Source of the DNA: Kineothrix alysoides
Lineage (GTDB): Bacteria > Bacillota > Clostridia > Lachnospirales > Lachnospiraceae
Direction of reading: 5' to 3'
NCBI RefSeq assembly: GCF_000732725.1
Contig: NZ_JPNB01000002.1
Location: forward strand, 1,178,001 to 1,242,000
DNA: 64,000 nt
Positions 15,930-24,116 of this stretch are shown here, piece by piece. The notes below the pieces were generated by a model. The model was not told the origin of the DNA. It worked only from the letters and a program-made list of their open reading frames with translations, and ran no database searches. The position numbers and the translations under genes are program-made. Within the stretch, counting starts at the first letter, position 1, and every line of letters starts with the position of its first letter.

Positions 15930-16958
15930 ATGAAGAAGAAACTTATGAGCGTGATTTTAAGTACGGCAATGATGGTCACCATGTTAACCGGATGCGGAAA
16001 TGCCGCACCGGCATCGCAGACACCGGCACCGGCAGAAGAAGTAAAGCAAGAACCGGCGGCAGAAGAGGCAGCAACTCCGTCCGATGAAACAGCGGCAAAG
16101 AAAGACAAAATAGTAATCGGCTGGACGGATGCCAACTTATCGAATGAATCCAATGCGATTTGTGCAAATGCGGCAATCGAATATGCAAAACAGTTTGACA
16201 ATGTGGAATTAATTGTTAATGACGGTGAAGGCACTGCTGATAAACAGATTGCACAATGTGAATCTTTCGTGGCTCAGGGTGTGGATGCAGTGATTATCAG
16301 TCCTTATGATTTCGATGCATGCGTAACGGCAGCGCAGATATGTGTGGATGCAGGTATTCCCGTTTTTGTGGCAAAAGGCTTGATCGCCGATATGAATGTT
16401 GTGGAAACATATGTAGGTTCCAACGACTTTAATGCAGGAACAATGGAAATGCAGTATATCGCAGATCTTCTTGGGGGAAAAGGGAATATTGTTGTTGTGG
16501 AAGGGCCTACCGGTGTTACGGGAGCGGTTTTAAGAAATGACGGTATTCATTCGGTGCTTGAAAACTATCCTGACATTAATGTATTATATAGCCAACCTGC
16601 TGATTGGTATCGTGATAAAGCTATGGGATTAATGGAAAACTGGATTCAGTTGGGAGCTGACATTGATGCAGTGGTATCACATAACGACGAAATGGCTCTC
16701 GGTGTATATGATGCATTAGAAGCAGCAGGCATCACGGATGTTCCGGTTATTGGAATTGATGGTATTGAAGCAGCCGTAATCTCTGTAGGAGAAGGAAAGA
16801 TGAAAGCATCTATTCTTCAGGATTCCAAGACAATCGGCGAAAAGGCTATTGATGTAGCAATTGCTCTTGCTAACGGTGAGACGGTAGAAAAAGAGTATGA
16901 TATTCCTTATCAGCTTATTCTTCAAGAGAATTATGAAGACTTCCTGCCCAAGAAATAA
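15930..16958 (+). CDS. Sugar ABC transporter substrate-binding lipoprotein (RbsB type)
   Basis: A 342-residue binding protein. The N-terminus has a lipoprotein signal peptide with the lipobox LTGC (C22), followed by an Ala/Pro/Glu-rich linker. The mature part is a periplasmic-binding-protein type 1 fold: IVIGWTDANLSNESN, QGVDAVIISPYD, NVVVVEGPTG-like strand and the VISVGEGKMKASILQD hinge. It captures the sugar or polyol outside the membrane for the RbsC-type permease. AAGGAGG precedes the ATG, and a small GGGTG/CACCC hairpin lies in the 84-bp gap before the gene. A strong terminator follows. Confidence 0.93.
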   Translation: MKKKLMSVILSTAMMVTMLTGCGNAAPASQTPAPAEEVKQEPAAEEAATPSDETAAKKDKIVIGWTDANLSNESNAICANAAIEYAKQFDNVELIVNDGEGTADKQIAQCESFVAQGVDAVIISPYDFDACVTAAQICVDAGIPVFVAKGLIADMNVVETYVGSNDFNAGTMEMQYIADLLGGKGNIVVVEGPTGVTGAVLRNDGIHSVLENYPDINVLYSQPADWYRDKAMGLMENWIQLGADIDAVVSHNDEMALGVYDALEAAGITDVPVIGIDGIEAAVISVGEGKMKASILQDSKTIGEKAIDVAIALANGETVEKEYDIPYQLILQENYEDFLPKK

Positions 16959-16988
16959 GAAGACGATTGTGCCGGAAAATAGAACGAT

Positions 16989-17018
16989 AATAGGGGCGGG
17001 AATTTCCCCGCCCCTATT
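16989..17018 (+). terminator. Strong GC-rich terminator of the ABC operon
   Basis: AATAGGGGCGGG (16989-17000) pairs perfectly with CCCGCCCCTATT (17007-17018), loop AATTTC, and is followed by a short T-rich stretch. It separates the ABC operon from the lacI-type gene. Confidence 0.85.
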
Positions 17019-17049
17019 TATAGAAAGAATTCCTCAGATTACAATAAAT

Positions 17050-17117
17050 CGTTAACAGCCGCTTAATGAACTGTTAATGATTCGTTAATTGACTATTATA
17101 CAGAAATAGTTTAAAAT
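17050..17117 (+). promoter_or_regulatory. Promoter and inverted repeat before the LacI-type gene
   Basis: TTGACT (17089-17094), a 17-bp spacer and TAAAAT (17112-17117) make a good sigma-A promoter for the regulator gene. Upstream, CGTTAACAG (17050-17058) and CTGTTAATG (17071-17079) form an 8/9 inverted repeat that could bind a regulator. Confidence 0.6.
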
Positions 17118-17153
17118 TTTCTAAAATATAAAAATGTAAATGGGGCTGAAAAT

Positions 17154-18170
17154 ATGAAAGCAACAATTAAAAGTATTGCCAAGGAATGCAATTTATCTAT
17201 AACATCCGTTTCGCTTGTTTTAAATGGAAAACCTAATCGCATTTCGGAGGAATCAAGAAAGCTTATTATGGATACGGCAAAGAGGCAGAATTACAGTCCG
17301 AATCAAGTGGCAGTAGGACTGGTAAAAGGAAAGACCCGGACCGTAGGACTTATTTTATCGGATATCAGCAACCTATTTTTGGCGGAAATTGCTAAAATAG
17401 TGGAAGAGGAAGTAAAGAAATACGATTATACCGTAATTTTTGGAAATACAGGGGACAGCGGGAAAAGAGAGCTTGAATACATACAGGGTTTCCTGGCAAA
17501 GAATGTAGATGGTATCATGCTTTTGCATTCGTCGGATACAACGAAAGCAGAAGAGAGGAAAATATCGGAAACCATCCAAAAAAGCGGAATTCCATTTGTA
17601 ATGCTCGATAATGATATTGAAACAGCAGACATTTTCAGATGTATTTCTGATAATGAAGAAGGTGGATATGTTGCAACTTCACATTTACTTGAACTTGGGC
17701 ATAGAAGAATCGGGAGCCTGTTAGGCCCTATGGGACAATGCAGCGTAAGGGACAGGCTTAAGGGGTATAAGAGAGCACTTGCAAAGTGGCAGGTACCGTT
17801 TGAAGAAGAGCTGCTGTATCAGGGAGATTTTACGATTCAATCAGGTATTTCGGCAATGCCCTATTTTCTTGAGAAAAATGTATCGGCAATCTTTAGCTAT
17901 AATGATATGATGACATACGGGCTATATACATATGCACGTGAAAATAATATAAAGATTGGGCAGGAAATATCTATTGTGAGCTACGATGACTGTTTTATAA
18001 ATAATATTTTGGATGTTCCGCTTACTTCAATAAAACAACCCAGGGTAGAGATGGCCAGAAAGGCAACAGAGTGCCTGATGGATTTGATAAAAAATGAAAC
18101 AAAGGATAGTGGTTCCATTGTTTTTAAACCAAAGCTGGAAATCAGGAATAGTACGGGACGACTGCCTTGA
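17154..18170 (+). CDS. LacI family transcriptional repressor
   Basis: A 338-residue regulator. Residues 1-50 are the LacI helix-turn-helix and hinge (ATIKSIAKECNLSITSVSLVLNGKP ... RQNYSPNQVAVGL). Residues 60-335 form the sugar-binding core with TVGLILSDISNLFLAEIAK, DGIMLLHSSD, LLELGHRRIGSLLGP and the SIVSYDDCFINN segment. It follows the ABC transporter operon and most likely represses it via the two GATAAA-type palindromes at 12079-12170, with the transported sugar as inducer. GGGGCT serves as RBS. The stop codon overlaps the -35 hexamer of the downstream riboswitch promoter. Confidence 0.93.
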   Translation: MKATIKSIAKECNLSITSVSLVLNGKPNRISEESRKLIMDTAKRQNYSPNQVAVGLVKGKTRTVGLILSDISNLFLAEIAKIVEEEVKKYDYTVIFGNTGDSGKRELEYIQGFLAKNVDGIMLLHSSDTTKAEERKISETIQKSGIPFVMLDNDIETADIFRCISDNEEGGYVATSHLLELGHRRIGSLLGPMGQCSVRDRLKGYKRALAKWQVPFEEELLYQGDFTIQSGISAMPYFLEKNVSAIFSYNDMMTYGLYTYARENNIKIGQEISIVSYDDCFINNILDVPLTSIKQPRVEMARKATECLMDLIKNETKDSGSIVFKPKLEIRNSTGRLP

Positions 18171-18195
18171 CAAACTCTACCTGCTATGGTATGGT
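18167..18195 (+). promoter_or_regulatory. Promoter of the manganese riboswitch transcript
   Basis: TTGACA (18167-18172) and TATGGT (18190-18195) with 17-bp spacing. The -35 hexamer overlaps the TGA of the lacI-type gene. Predicted initiation near 18201 is just where the riboswitch begins. Confidence 0.75.
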
Positions 18196-18200
18196 TTTAG

Positions 18201-18333
18201 GGTTGAAAGGGAGTAGTTCTAGTGCGAAATCAACATGCTGACCGGGTAATCGGTCTGGTTTTGCAACCTTTTTCAGGTAATGAGACTTTTAACATATTTC
18301 TTTTTATTGAGAAATATGTTAAAAGTTTTTTTT
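18201..18333 (+). ncRNA. yybP-ykoY manganese riboswitch with terminator platform
   Basis: The conserved halves of the Mn2+-sensing yybP-ykoY aptamer are present: AAAGGGAGTAG (18206-18216), the TCAACATGCTGACC region and CAGGTAATGAGACTTTT (18274-18290). The last part runs directly into a perfect 17-bp terminator stem (18285-18301 with 18310-18326, loop 8) ending in a T-run. The overlap of ACTTTT between aptamer and terminator gives a clear switch: bound Mn2+ would sequester it and prevent termination. Downstream is a Gdt1/UPF0016 gene, a classic target of this riboswitch. Confidence 0.9.
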
Positions 18334-18437
18334 GTCCTATAAATAATGTAAGGCTTTTCGAAAAAAGCATGCGGCCTGCAATTTTTATAAGGGCAAAGGA
18401 GGATGATTTATAGCAATTATAGTAAGGAGAGAATGAA

Positions 18438-19127
18438 ATGGACACACAAATGATGCCCTTTTTGTTTGCTGTTGCGGCGGTAGTACTGGCCGAAATGGGG
18501 GACAAAACACAGTTGCTGGCGATGGCTTTTGCTACGAAATACAAGGCCGGCAAAGTAATGCTCGGCGTATTGATCGCCACAGTTTTGAATCATGGCTTAG
18601 CAGTTGCCGTTGGTAACTTTATTACCCGCTTTGATTCCATTCAGATTTGGATTCAGATTATTGCCTCTCTATCGTTTATCTTTTTTGGTCTTTGGACGAT
18701 TCGGGGAGACAAGCTGGAGGGAGAGGAGAACCGAACCACGAAGTATGGAGCGGTGGTAACCGTGGCAATTGCTTTCTTCATTGCGGAAATGGGAGATAAG
18801 ACACAGCTTGCAACGATAGCGATTGCGACCAAGTTTCCTACGGCACCGTTAGAGATACTGGCAGGGACGACCACCGGTATGCTTATAGCTGACGGCATCG
18901 GTATCATCATCGGTATCATCTTATGTAAGAAAATACCTGAGAGAACCGTTAAGCTGGTTTCGGCAGGGGCCTTCATCTTATTCGGTCTGATTGGTACCTA
19001 TCAGGTTGCTCATGGTGACTTGAATCTGTCTATAGCGGTCACTGCTTTGATATTAATTGTACTTTTGGTGATTACAGCAGCAGCGGTATATGCTATTATT
19101 AAGAAAGAAAAGAGAAATAATAAATAA
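18438..19127 (+). CDS. UPF0016/Gdt1 family manganese exporter
   Basis: A 229-residue membrane protein with six or seven helices in two homologous halves. Each half has the family signature E-x-G-D-K-(T/S): AEMGDKTQLLAMAFATKYK near residue 22 and AEMGDKTQLATIAIATKF near residue 120. Bacterial members (MneA, Mnx) export Mn2+, and the eukaryotic TMEM165/Gdt1 proteins move Mn2+/Ca2+. The yybP-ykoY riboswitch upstream strongly supports Mn2+ export. The RBS AAGGAGA lies 7 bases before the ATG. The 104 bases between the terminator and the start (18334-18437) hold nothing else that I can identify. Confidence 0.93.
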   Translation: MDTQMMPFLFAVAAVVLAEMGDKTQLLAMAFATKYKAGKVMLGVLIATVLNHGLAVAVGNFITRFDSIQIWIQIIASLSFIFFGLWTIRGDKLEGEENRTTKYGAVVTVAIAFFIAEMGDKTQLATIAIATKFPTAPLEILAGTTTGMLIADGIGIIIGIILCKKIPERTVKLVSAGAFILFGLIGTYQVAHGDLNLSIAVTALILIVLLVITAAAVYAIIKKEKRNNK

Positions 19128-19132
19128 TCTTT

Positions 19133-19160
19133 AAGCCTGCGGCCCACAGCCGCAGGCTTT
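19133..19160 (+). terminator. Terminator after the manganese exporter gene
   Basis: AAGCCTGCGG (19133-19142) pairs perfectly with CCGCAGGCTT (19150-19159), loop CCCACAG. The T-tail is short, so termination may be partial before the next gene. Confidence 0.7.
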
Positions 19161-19182
19161 AAAGAAGGGAGTGGCTGTTGAG

Positions 19183-20142
19183 ATGAAAGTCGTAATTTTG
19201 GAGAGGAATACGGTAGGCAGGGACGTATCGGTAGATTGTCTGAATGGATTGGGTGAAGTGACGATATACCCTAATACCTTGCCGGGAGAGGTAGCTGCCA
19301 GAATAGAAGATGCGGAAATTATTATTGCGAATAAATCCCCTTTAAATAAAGGCACGCTGAAGGATGCGAAGAGTGTAAAACTGATTTGTGAATTTGCTAC
19401 CGGCTATGACAACGTAGATTTGGATTATTGCAAGGAGAGAGGAATCAAGGTAGCTAATGTAGTGAATTACTCTACGGCAGCGGTAGCACAGCATACCTTC
19501 GCCCTTTGCTTCTACGTATTGGAAAAGCTGCACCATTATGACGAATATGTAAAGTCAGGAGAATATGCAAGGCAGAGTGGTTTTTCCAATTTTGACCTTC
19601 CCTTTACGGAATTAGAGGGAAAGACATGGGGAATTATCGGTATGGGCAATATCGGGAAAAAGGTGGCGAAGATAGCGGAGGCGTTCGGCTGTAAGGTCAT
19701 TTTCTATTCCTCATCAGGAAATAGCTCCTGCAAGGATTATGAAAGGGTAGATTTCGATGATTTGCTTCGTGAGTCTGATTTTCTCTCGCTTCATTGTCCG
19801 TTAAGCGACAAGACGAGGAACCTGATTGACTTAGAGGCGCTTAAGAAGATGAAGAAGACGGCCATTCTCATCAATGTAGCGAGGGGCCCTGTAGTAAGCG
19901 ATGCAGACCTCCATACGGCATTGACGCAGGACATGATTGCCGGTGCCGGACTGGATGTAACCGGCACGGAGCCTATGCGGGAGGAGAATCCGCTAAGCGG
20001 AATCATGGACAGCAATAAACTGATCATTACACCCCATCTCGCATGGGCAAGCACGGAAGCGAGAAATCGCGTTGTAGAAGAGACGTACAAGAATATAGAA
20101 GCCTTCTTAAATGGGAAGGATAGAAATATTGTAAATCTCTGA
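19183..20142 (+). CDS. D-2-hydroxyacid dehydrogenase, NAD-dependent
   Basis: A 319-residue dehydrogenase of the D-isomer-specific family. It has the N-terminal catalytic domain with IIANKSPLNKG, the NAD-binding Rossmann motif GMGNIGKKVAKIAEAFG, and the catalytic residues Arg (NVARGP), Glu (TGTEPM) and His (ITPHLAW). It reduces a 2-oxoacid to a D-hydroxyacid or the reverse; D-lactate, glycerate and hydroxypyruvate enzymes share the motifs. ATG 19183 is chosen; a GTG at 19171 directly abuts the RBS-like AAGGGA and would leave no spacing. It stands alone between two terminators, so the context gives no hint to the substrate. Confidence 0.88.
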   Translation: MKVVILERNTVGRDVSVDCLNGLGEVTIYPNTLPGEVAARIEDAEIIIANKSPLNKGTLKDAKSVKLICEFATGYDNVDLDYCKERGIKVANVVNYSTAAVAQHTFALCFYVLEKLHHYDEYVKSGEYARQSGFSNFDLPFTELEGKTWGIIGMGNIGKKVAKIAEAFGCKVIFYSSSGNSSCKDYERVDFDDLLRESDFLSLHCPLSDKTRNLIDLEALKKMKKTAILINVARGPVVSDADLHTALTQDMIAGAGLDVTGTEPMREENPLSGIMDSNKLIITPHLAWASTEARNRVVEETYKNIEAFLNGKDRNIVNL

Positions 20143-20276
20143 CTTATAGTTTGTGAGTACAATGAATAATTAATAACTTATCCAGGGGTAACCATAGAGA
20201 GATATCCGTTAACAGTATCGATGCCGCGCTGGTGTTAGCAGCACTGTCAGATAATAATATTGGTATATGGACATAA

Positions 20277-20308
20277 TTAAAGGAGGGATGTAATTCTCCC
20301 TCCTTTAA
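20277..20308. terminator. Bidirectional terminator
   Basis: TTAAAGGAGGGA (20277-20288) and TCCCTCCTTTAA (20297-20308) form a perfect 12-bp stem with an 8-base loop, between the hydroxyacid dehydrogenase and the convergent gene at 20344. Confidence 0.85.
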
Positions 20309-20343
20309 AATTCGCAATTGAAAACGATAATGATTCGTTATGC

Positions 20344-21216
20344 TTATTTTGTTCGATACTTTTCTGAGAGCAGAACATATAGCGTTACCCATTTATTGGG
20401 TTGACCCACCATACCCACATTGAAATAAGGCTCAGCGAAAGATTGGCTAAGAATATATTTACTCTCGATATCTTTTTTGCTGTCTAATAATGCCCATGCT
20501 TTTTCACAATTAGGATGATTCGCCTCACCAAGAACCGAAAGCCCATACATAATCATCTGTAAACCCATGTGTACATGATCAATCGGATAAAACGTCCCGG
20601 CCATATCTTCGATAATTACCTTTTCGGGAGCGTCAGAGTGGAATGCAACATAGTGGTTCATATAAAATTTTATTAATGGTTCAAATTGTGGCAGAATAAT
20701 GCCTATCTTTTTCAGCTCTGCCCCAAGTAAAAGATATGTAGTAGTTTGTCTATAGCAACCCATATCCAACAACTTAGAGTCATTTGTTTTTTTAGTTTTA
20801 TCCAGGCATCGAACTGTGCCGTCTTGCCGTATCGTAGAAAAAACCAAAGGTATTTGTTCTTGCACCCACGGATGCTCGTAATATCCAAGGGCTACCAAAT
20901 TTCTCAACAATAATATTTTTGCACACTTCATACTCAAATTCATATTTTTGATGATACGTTCAATATATTCATCAATAGGTACATCAATGCGTGTTAAACC
21001 AAACTCTGTGAGCGCCAACAAAGCGTTGATATCCTCCCACTTTTTATTAAGTTTGAATTTATCCATGACTAAGCTAAGTATTTTTGAGTCTAATAGATTT
21101 TCATAAGCCTTTTTCACCTCAAGCTCGTCTTTTGACATACCGAGAAGCTCTGTCATTGCACGGTATTTTACCTCTGGGGTGTCATCTTTAAGAAGCCAAT
21201 TGATTATATTATTCAT
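20344..21216 (-). CDS. Hypothetical protein, terpenoid-cyclase-like helical repeat
   Basis: A 290-residue soluble, mostly helical protein with no signal peptide. I do not recognise a defined family. The pattern of alternating helices, DGTVRCLDKT and GCYRQTTTYLLLGAEL suggests an (alpha/alpha) toroid like prenyltransferase/squalene-cyclase proteins, and HEAT-like features occur at the N-terminus (TPEVKYRAMTELLG). The gene begins 4 bp after the stop of a RidA-like remnant on the same strand, so the two were probably once co-transcribed. AT content is higher than in the sugar loci. A second protein of similar style lies at 26706-27599. Confidence 0.6.
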   Translation of the reverse strand: MNNIINWLLKDDTPEVKYRAMTELLGMSKDELEVKKAYENLLDSKILSLVMDKFKLNKKWEDINALLALTEFGLTRIDVPIDEYIERIIKNMNLSMKCAKILLLRNLVALGYYEHPWVQEQIPLVFSTIRQDGTVRCLDKTKKTNDSKLLDMGCYRQTTTYLLLGAELKKIGIILPQFEPLIKFYMNHYVAFHSDAPEKVIIEDMAGTFYPIDHVHMGLQMIMYGLSVLGEANHPNCEKAWALLDSKKDIESKYILSQSFAEPYFNVGMVGQPNKWVTLYVLLSEKYRTK

Positions 21217-21220
21217 TGAT

Positions 21221-21319
21221 TTATCCTTTATAAGCTATTGCGTCTATTTGTATTTGAAGACCGTCTACACCGCCTTTGTTCGCGAATTCGGTGGAAATGG
21301 TTTTCCTTGCCGGATACAG
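21221..21319 (-). pseudogene. C-terminal remnant of a RidA (YjgF)-like gene
   Basis: Reading the minus strand from 21319 to a TAA at 21221-21223 gives 32 residues containing YPARKTISTEF, then GLQIQIDAIAYKG. The PAR(T/K)T(I/V) segment and the terminal (V/L)xI(E/Q)IxAIA strand are those of RidA-type deaminase proteins, but a stop lies directly upstream and the rest (~95 residues) is missing. It therefore looks like the tail of a truncated gene. Identification rests on a short match and is tentative. Confidence 0.45.
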
Positions 21320-21392
21320 TTACCTCTAGGCATTGGATTAATATGCCTTTATTGCTAAGTGTGATAGGTTTTAAACATAATGGGAAGCTGGG

Positions 21393-21590
21393 TTACTTCG
21401 CTTTTGTAAAATATTGTGAAGATAATTGATATAAGTATGACCTATTCATTACATGATTTTTTAGCTGATACTCATGTAGCGGATACAATAGACCGGTTTC
21501 TCCATTGTGCTCAATAAGGATGGAGTATAGTTCGATGCTTCTACCAGTATTGTCTCTGAATGTTTTCGTTAATAACTTTACGAGTGTCAT
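21393..21590 (-). CDS. Small protein, possibly integrase N-terminal fragment
   Basis: 65 residues preceded by a good RBS (AGAGGGTG, about 5 bases from ATG). TKTFRDNTGRSIELYSILIEHNGETGLLYPLHEYQL resembles the extreme N-terminus of some tyrosine recombinases, before the SAM-like domain, and the protein then stops. It may be the leftover of a mobile element that truncated the neighbouring RidA-like gene, or an independent small protein. The 193 bases to the right (21591-21783) contain no gene that I can support. Confidence 0.35.
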   Translation of the reverse strand: MTLVKLLTKTFRDNTGRSIELYSILIEHNGETGLLYPLHEYQLKNHVMNRSYLYQLSSQYFTKAK

Positions 21591-21783
21591 TATTCACCCT
21601 CTATTTATAGTATTTCATAATTGGTATATGGTATATATTTTACCTATAATAATGTAGGTCAATAAAAAAATGCAGCCTTCATTTAATATAAAGACTGTAT
21701 TAGTAGTTAAATTATATAGTTTTGGTATAGTTCTTTACCTGTAATAATGTAATTCCCTCCTTTTTAAACGCATTTACTTATTC

Positions 21784-22311
21784 TTATTTAACATATACAT
21801 CATTGGTAAACTTTACTAAATCAAGTTTGAGATTATTAAATGTAAACCCTTCCTTTTCTATATGCGTCTGCTTTAACCCAAGTTTTTTTAAAATAGCTAT
21901 ACTTGCAGAATTTATAGATACTGCATCAGCATTAATTATTGCATTAGGAAAAACATCTTTTAGATATTGTATATATGCCTTAGCCGCTTCGCTAATATAA
22001 CCTTGTCCCCAATATGTTCTTGAAAGCTGATAATATAATCCAAAATTTTCATTCTCCATATTTATGATAGGAGAACCAATTATTCCAATAGCTTTATTAT
22101 CTAACAGTATTACAAAATTATTAGGAAACTTTTCATCTGTATAATTTATGAACATTTCTATCTTACACTTACATTCATTAATTGAATTGAGTAATGACAT
22201 GTATGTGTATTTGATAACTTCAAAATCACTCCACAACTCAAGCAAATCTAAGGCATACTTTGTATCGAATTCTACGAGTTGAAGCCTTTCTGTTTTAATA
22301 ATAACAATCAC
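21784..22311 (-). CDS. GNAT family N-acetyltransferase (RimJ/RimL type)
   Basis: A 175-residue acetyltransferase of the Acetyltransf_3 kind: ETERLQLVEFD-like start (IKTERLQLVEFD), the beta4-alpha3 acetyl-CoA region YYQLSRTYWGQGYISEAAKAYIQYL, and the C-terminal NSASIAILKKLGLKQ. It would transfer acetyl from acetyl-CoA to an amine, often a protein N-terminus or antibiotic; the substrate is unknown. The start is GTG after AAGGAG. Very AT-rich codon use (many AAT, ATA, TTA) contrasts with the sugar and sporulation genes and suggests acquisition by transfer. Confidence 0.85.
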   Translation of the reverse strand: MIVIIKTERLQLVEFDTKYALDLLELWSDFEVIKYTYMSLLNSINECKCKIEMFINYTDEKFPNNFVILLDNKAIGIIGSPIINMENENFGLYYQLSRTYWGQGYISEAAKAYIQYLKDVFPNAIINADAVSINSASIAILKKLGLKQTHIEKEGFTFNNLKLDLVKFTNDVYVK

Positions 22312-22401
22312 TCTTCTCCTTCAAATATTTTCGCTTGCTGCTTTCCCGGAAATTCATAGCAGATTGGAAAAGCCGCACACATCGGCAAGTTATAATAATT
22401 G

Positions 22402-23118
22402 TTAATTATTCGTTGTACCTGTTAAGCCGGTAATCACGTGAGCTACGAGCTTAGCACAGTCGGCAGCAGCCTTCCGTTCGAAGGCGGGATAATCTATCTC
22501 AGCACTCTCATCGGCTTTATCGGAGATAGCGCGTATAATGACGAAGGGAATGCTGTTCAAGGTAGCAGCCTGAGCAATCGCCGTTCCCTCCATTTCGGTA
22601 CATAGGCCTCCAAATACATTTACCAGACGTTCTTTTACGGATTTATCGCTGACAAACTGGTCACCGCTGACAATCCTTCCCGGATATACATGAATATCGG
22701 GATTCACTTCTGCGCAGGCTGTCTGAGTCAATTCCACCAGAATTGCATCTGCTATAAATTCACGCTGTCCCATCTGAGGAATCTCACCGGGCTGATAGCC
22801 GAATACGGTGGCATCCACATCATGATACATGGTATCGGTGGAAATAACAATATCACCGATGTCTATTTTGGCATTAAGGGAGCCCGCTACACCGGTATTG
22901 ATGATATGGGTAACCTGAAACAAATCTGCCAGAATCTGAACACAGATACCGGCATTTACCTTACCTACACCACTGCGGACAATCACTACGCTGACACCAT
23001 TCAGGCTTCCCTCATAGAAATCCATGGAGGCTTTTTGCACAATATTAGCTACCGTCATTTTTTCTTTTAAGGTCTCCACTTCCAGTTCCATGGCACCTAT
23101 AATTCCGACTTTATTCAT
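22402..23118 (-). CDS. mtnN: 5'-methylthioadenosine/S-adenosylhomocysteine nucleosidase
   Basis: A 238-residue nucleosidase (Pfs/MTAN). It cleaves adenine from S-adenosylhomocysteine, methylthioadenosine and 5'-deoxyadenosine. The N-terminal IGAMELEVETL carries the catalytic base region. GVAGSLNAKIDIGDIVISTDTMYHDVDATVFGYQPGEIPQM is the family core, MEGTAIAQAA holds the ribose-binding Met-Glu, and AISDKAD holds the catalytic aspartate. It lies 42 bp downstream of luxS on the same strand, so the two steps from SAH to homocysteine plus AI-2 precursor are encoded together. RBS GAAAGGA. Confidence 0.96.
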   Translation of the reverse strand: MNKVGIIGAMELEVETLKEKMTVANIVQKASMDFYEGSLNGVSVVIVRSGVGKVNAGICVQILADLFQVTHIINTGVAGSLNAKIDIGDIVISTDTMYHDVDATVFGYQPGEIPQMGQREFIADAILVELTQTACAEVNPDIHVYPGRIVSGDQFVSDKSVKERLVNVFGGLCTEMEGTAIAQAATLNSIPFVIIRAISDKADESAEIDYPAFERKAAADCAKLVAHVITGLTGTTNN

Positions 23119-23160
23119 TATCTAAAAAGTTATCCTTTCGTATTTGAATTCACGACCAGC

Positions 23161-23640
23161 TTATTGGGGATAGATCAAACGGCTGTCATCGATATCGCAG
23201 AGAACGTTGTCGAGATATTTTCTCGCAAGGTATTTTGCCATATTGAGGTTCATGTCCAAGTAATTTCCGCAGTCCTTTGCGCTGGCACCCGGCACATCGC
23301 CTTCGAAATCGCGGACGAACTCGTACATCTCCGTTACCAGAGGGACGATATCCTTGGAAGTATAGTCTCCGGCTAAGAGGAGATAGAATCCGGTGCGGCA
23401 TCCCATGGGGCCGAAGTAAATGGTCTTATCCTTATAATCCGCATGATTGCGCAGAAAAGTAGCGGCCAGATGTTCGATAGTGTGCATCTCCGCAGTGTTC
23501 ATAACAGGCTCTTCATTGGGAGCGGTCATTCTTAAGTCGAAGGTGGAAATCGTATTATCTCCTACGGTGTCTTTGCGTGATACATATACACCGGGCTGTA
23601 ATTTTAAGTGATTGATGGTGAAGCTGGCTATTTTTTCCAT
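23161..23640 (-). CDS. luxS: S-ribosylhomocysteine lyase (LuxS)
   Basis: A 159-residue metalloenzyme that splits S-ribosylhomocysteine into homocysteine and DPD, the precursor of autoinducer AI-2. The metal ligands are H53 and H57 (HTIEH) and C124 (AKDCGNY), and the catalytic C81 lies in GPMGCRTGFY. Length and motifs are standard. Ahead of mtnN in a two-gene operon. The gene serves methyl-cycle detoxification in any case; a signalling role cannot be judged from sequence. ATG preceded by AAAGGAG. Confidence 0.97.
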   Translation of the reverse strand: MEKIASFTINHLKLQPGVYVSRKDTVGDNTISTFDLRMTAPNEEPVMNTAEMHTIEHLAATFLRNHADYKDKTIYFGPMGCRTGFYLLLAGDYTSKDIVPLVTEMYEFVRDFEGDVPGASAKDCGNYLDMNLNMAKYLARKYLDNVLCDIDDSRLIYPQ

Positions 23641-23729
23641 ATTGTCTCCTTTGCTTATAGGTTTTGTTCTTATCTTACACCGATTATAACATATGGCAAG
23701 TAAAAAAGTCTGCTTTTATTTTGTTAACA

Positions 23730-24113
23730 TCAAGCAGAGCCTGCCTTTTTAATTGGAAGTCCGATATGCTTATCTAAGCGCCACTGCGGAGCAGAACCAT
23801 CGTCGCCCCAGTATTCGTCGAGAGATGCTATTTTACCGTTTTCAATTCTGAAAAAAGATACCACATGAAAGGATAAGCTTTTTTCGGTCGTATATACATT
23901 TACTGCGGTAATCATCAGATTGCCGAGCTCCTCGATCCGTTCGACGACACCGCTCCATTCTCCGGGATATTCACAGTTTGCCTTAATGTATTCCTCTACG
24001 TTAAAATGCTCATTGGTGCAATGCCAGTTGATATAGGCATCTGCCGTAAAGTATTTTCTGATTTCTCCCGCATTTTGTTTTAATACCTCTTCCCAAAACA
24101 ATTTTATATTCAT
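23730..24113 (-). CDS. SnoaL-like nuclear-transport-factor-2 fold protein
   Basis: A 127-residue protein of the NTF2-like superfamily. The pattern EEVLKQNAGEIRKYFTADAYINWHCTNEHFNVEEYIKANCEYPGEW, the SLSFHVVSFFRIENGKIASLDEYWGDDGSAPQWR ending and length fit small SnoaL-like domain proteins, which form a cone-shaped pocket and act as isomerases, hydrolases or ligand binders. Its start lies only 3 bp after the stop of the Panacea-type antitoxin, so translation is likely coupled to the toxin-antitoxin operon. Why it is there is unknown. Confidence 0.8.
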   Translation of the reverse strand: MNIKLFWEEVLKQNAGEIRKYFTADAYINWHCTNEHFNVEEYIKANCEYPGEWSGVVERIEELGNLMITAVNVYTTEKSLSFHVVSFFRIENGKIASLDEYWGDDGSAPQWRLDKHIGLPIKKAGSA

Positions 24114-24116
24114 TAT

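Noticed and set aside
18222-18413. 63-codon frame over the riboswitch region
   Set aside because: It overlaps the yybP-ykoY aptamer and terminator and lacks protein features.
20144-20276. Possible degenerate coding fragment between the hydroxyacid dehydrogenase gene and its terminator
   Set aside because: A 36-codon frame without start or recognisable family; insufficient support.
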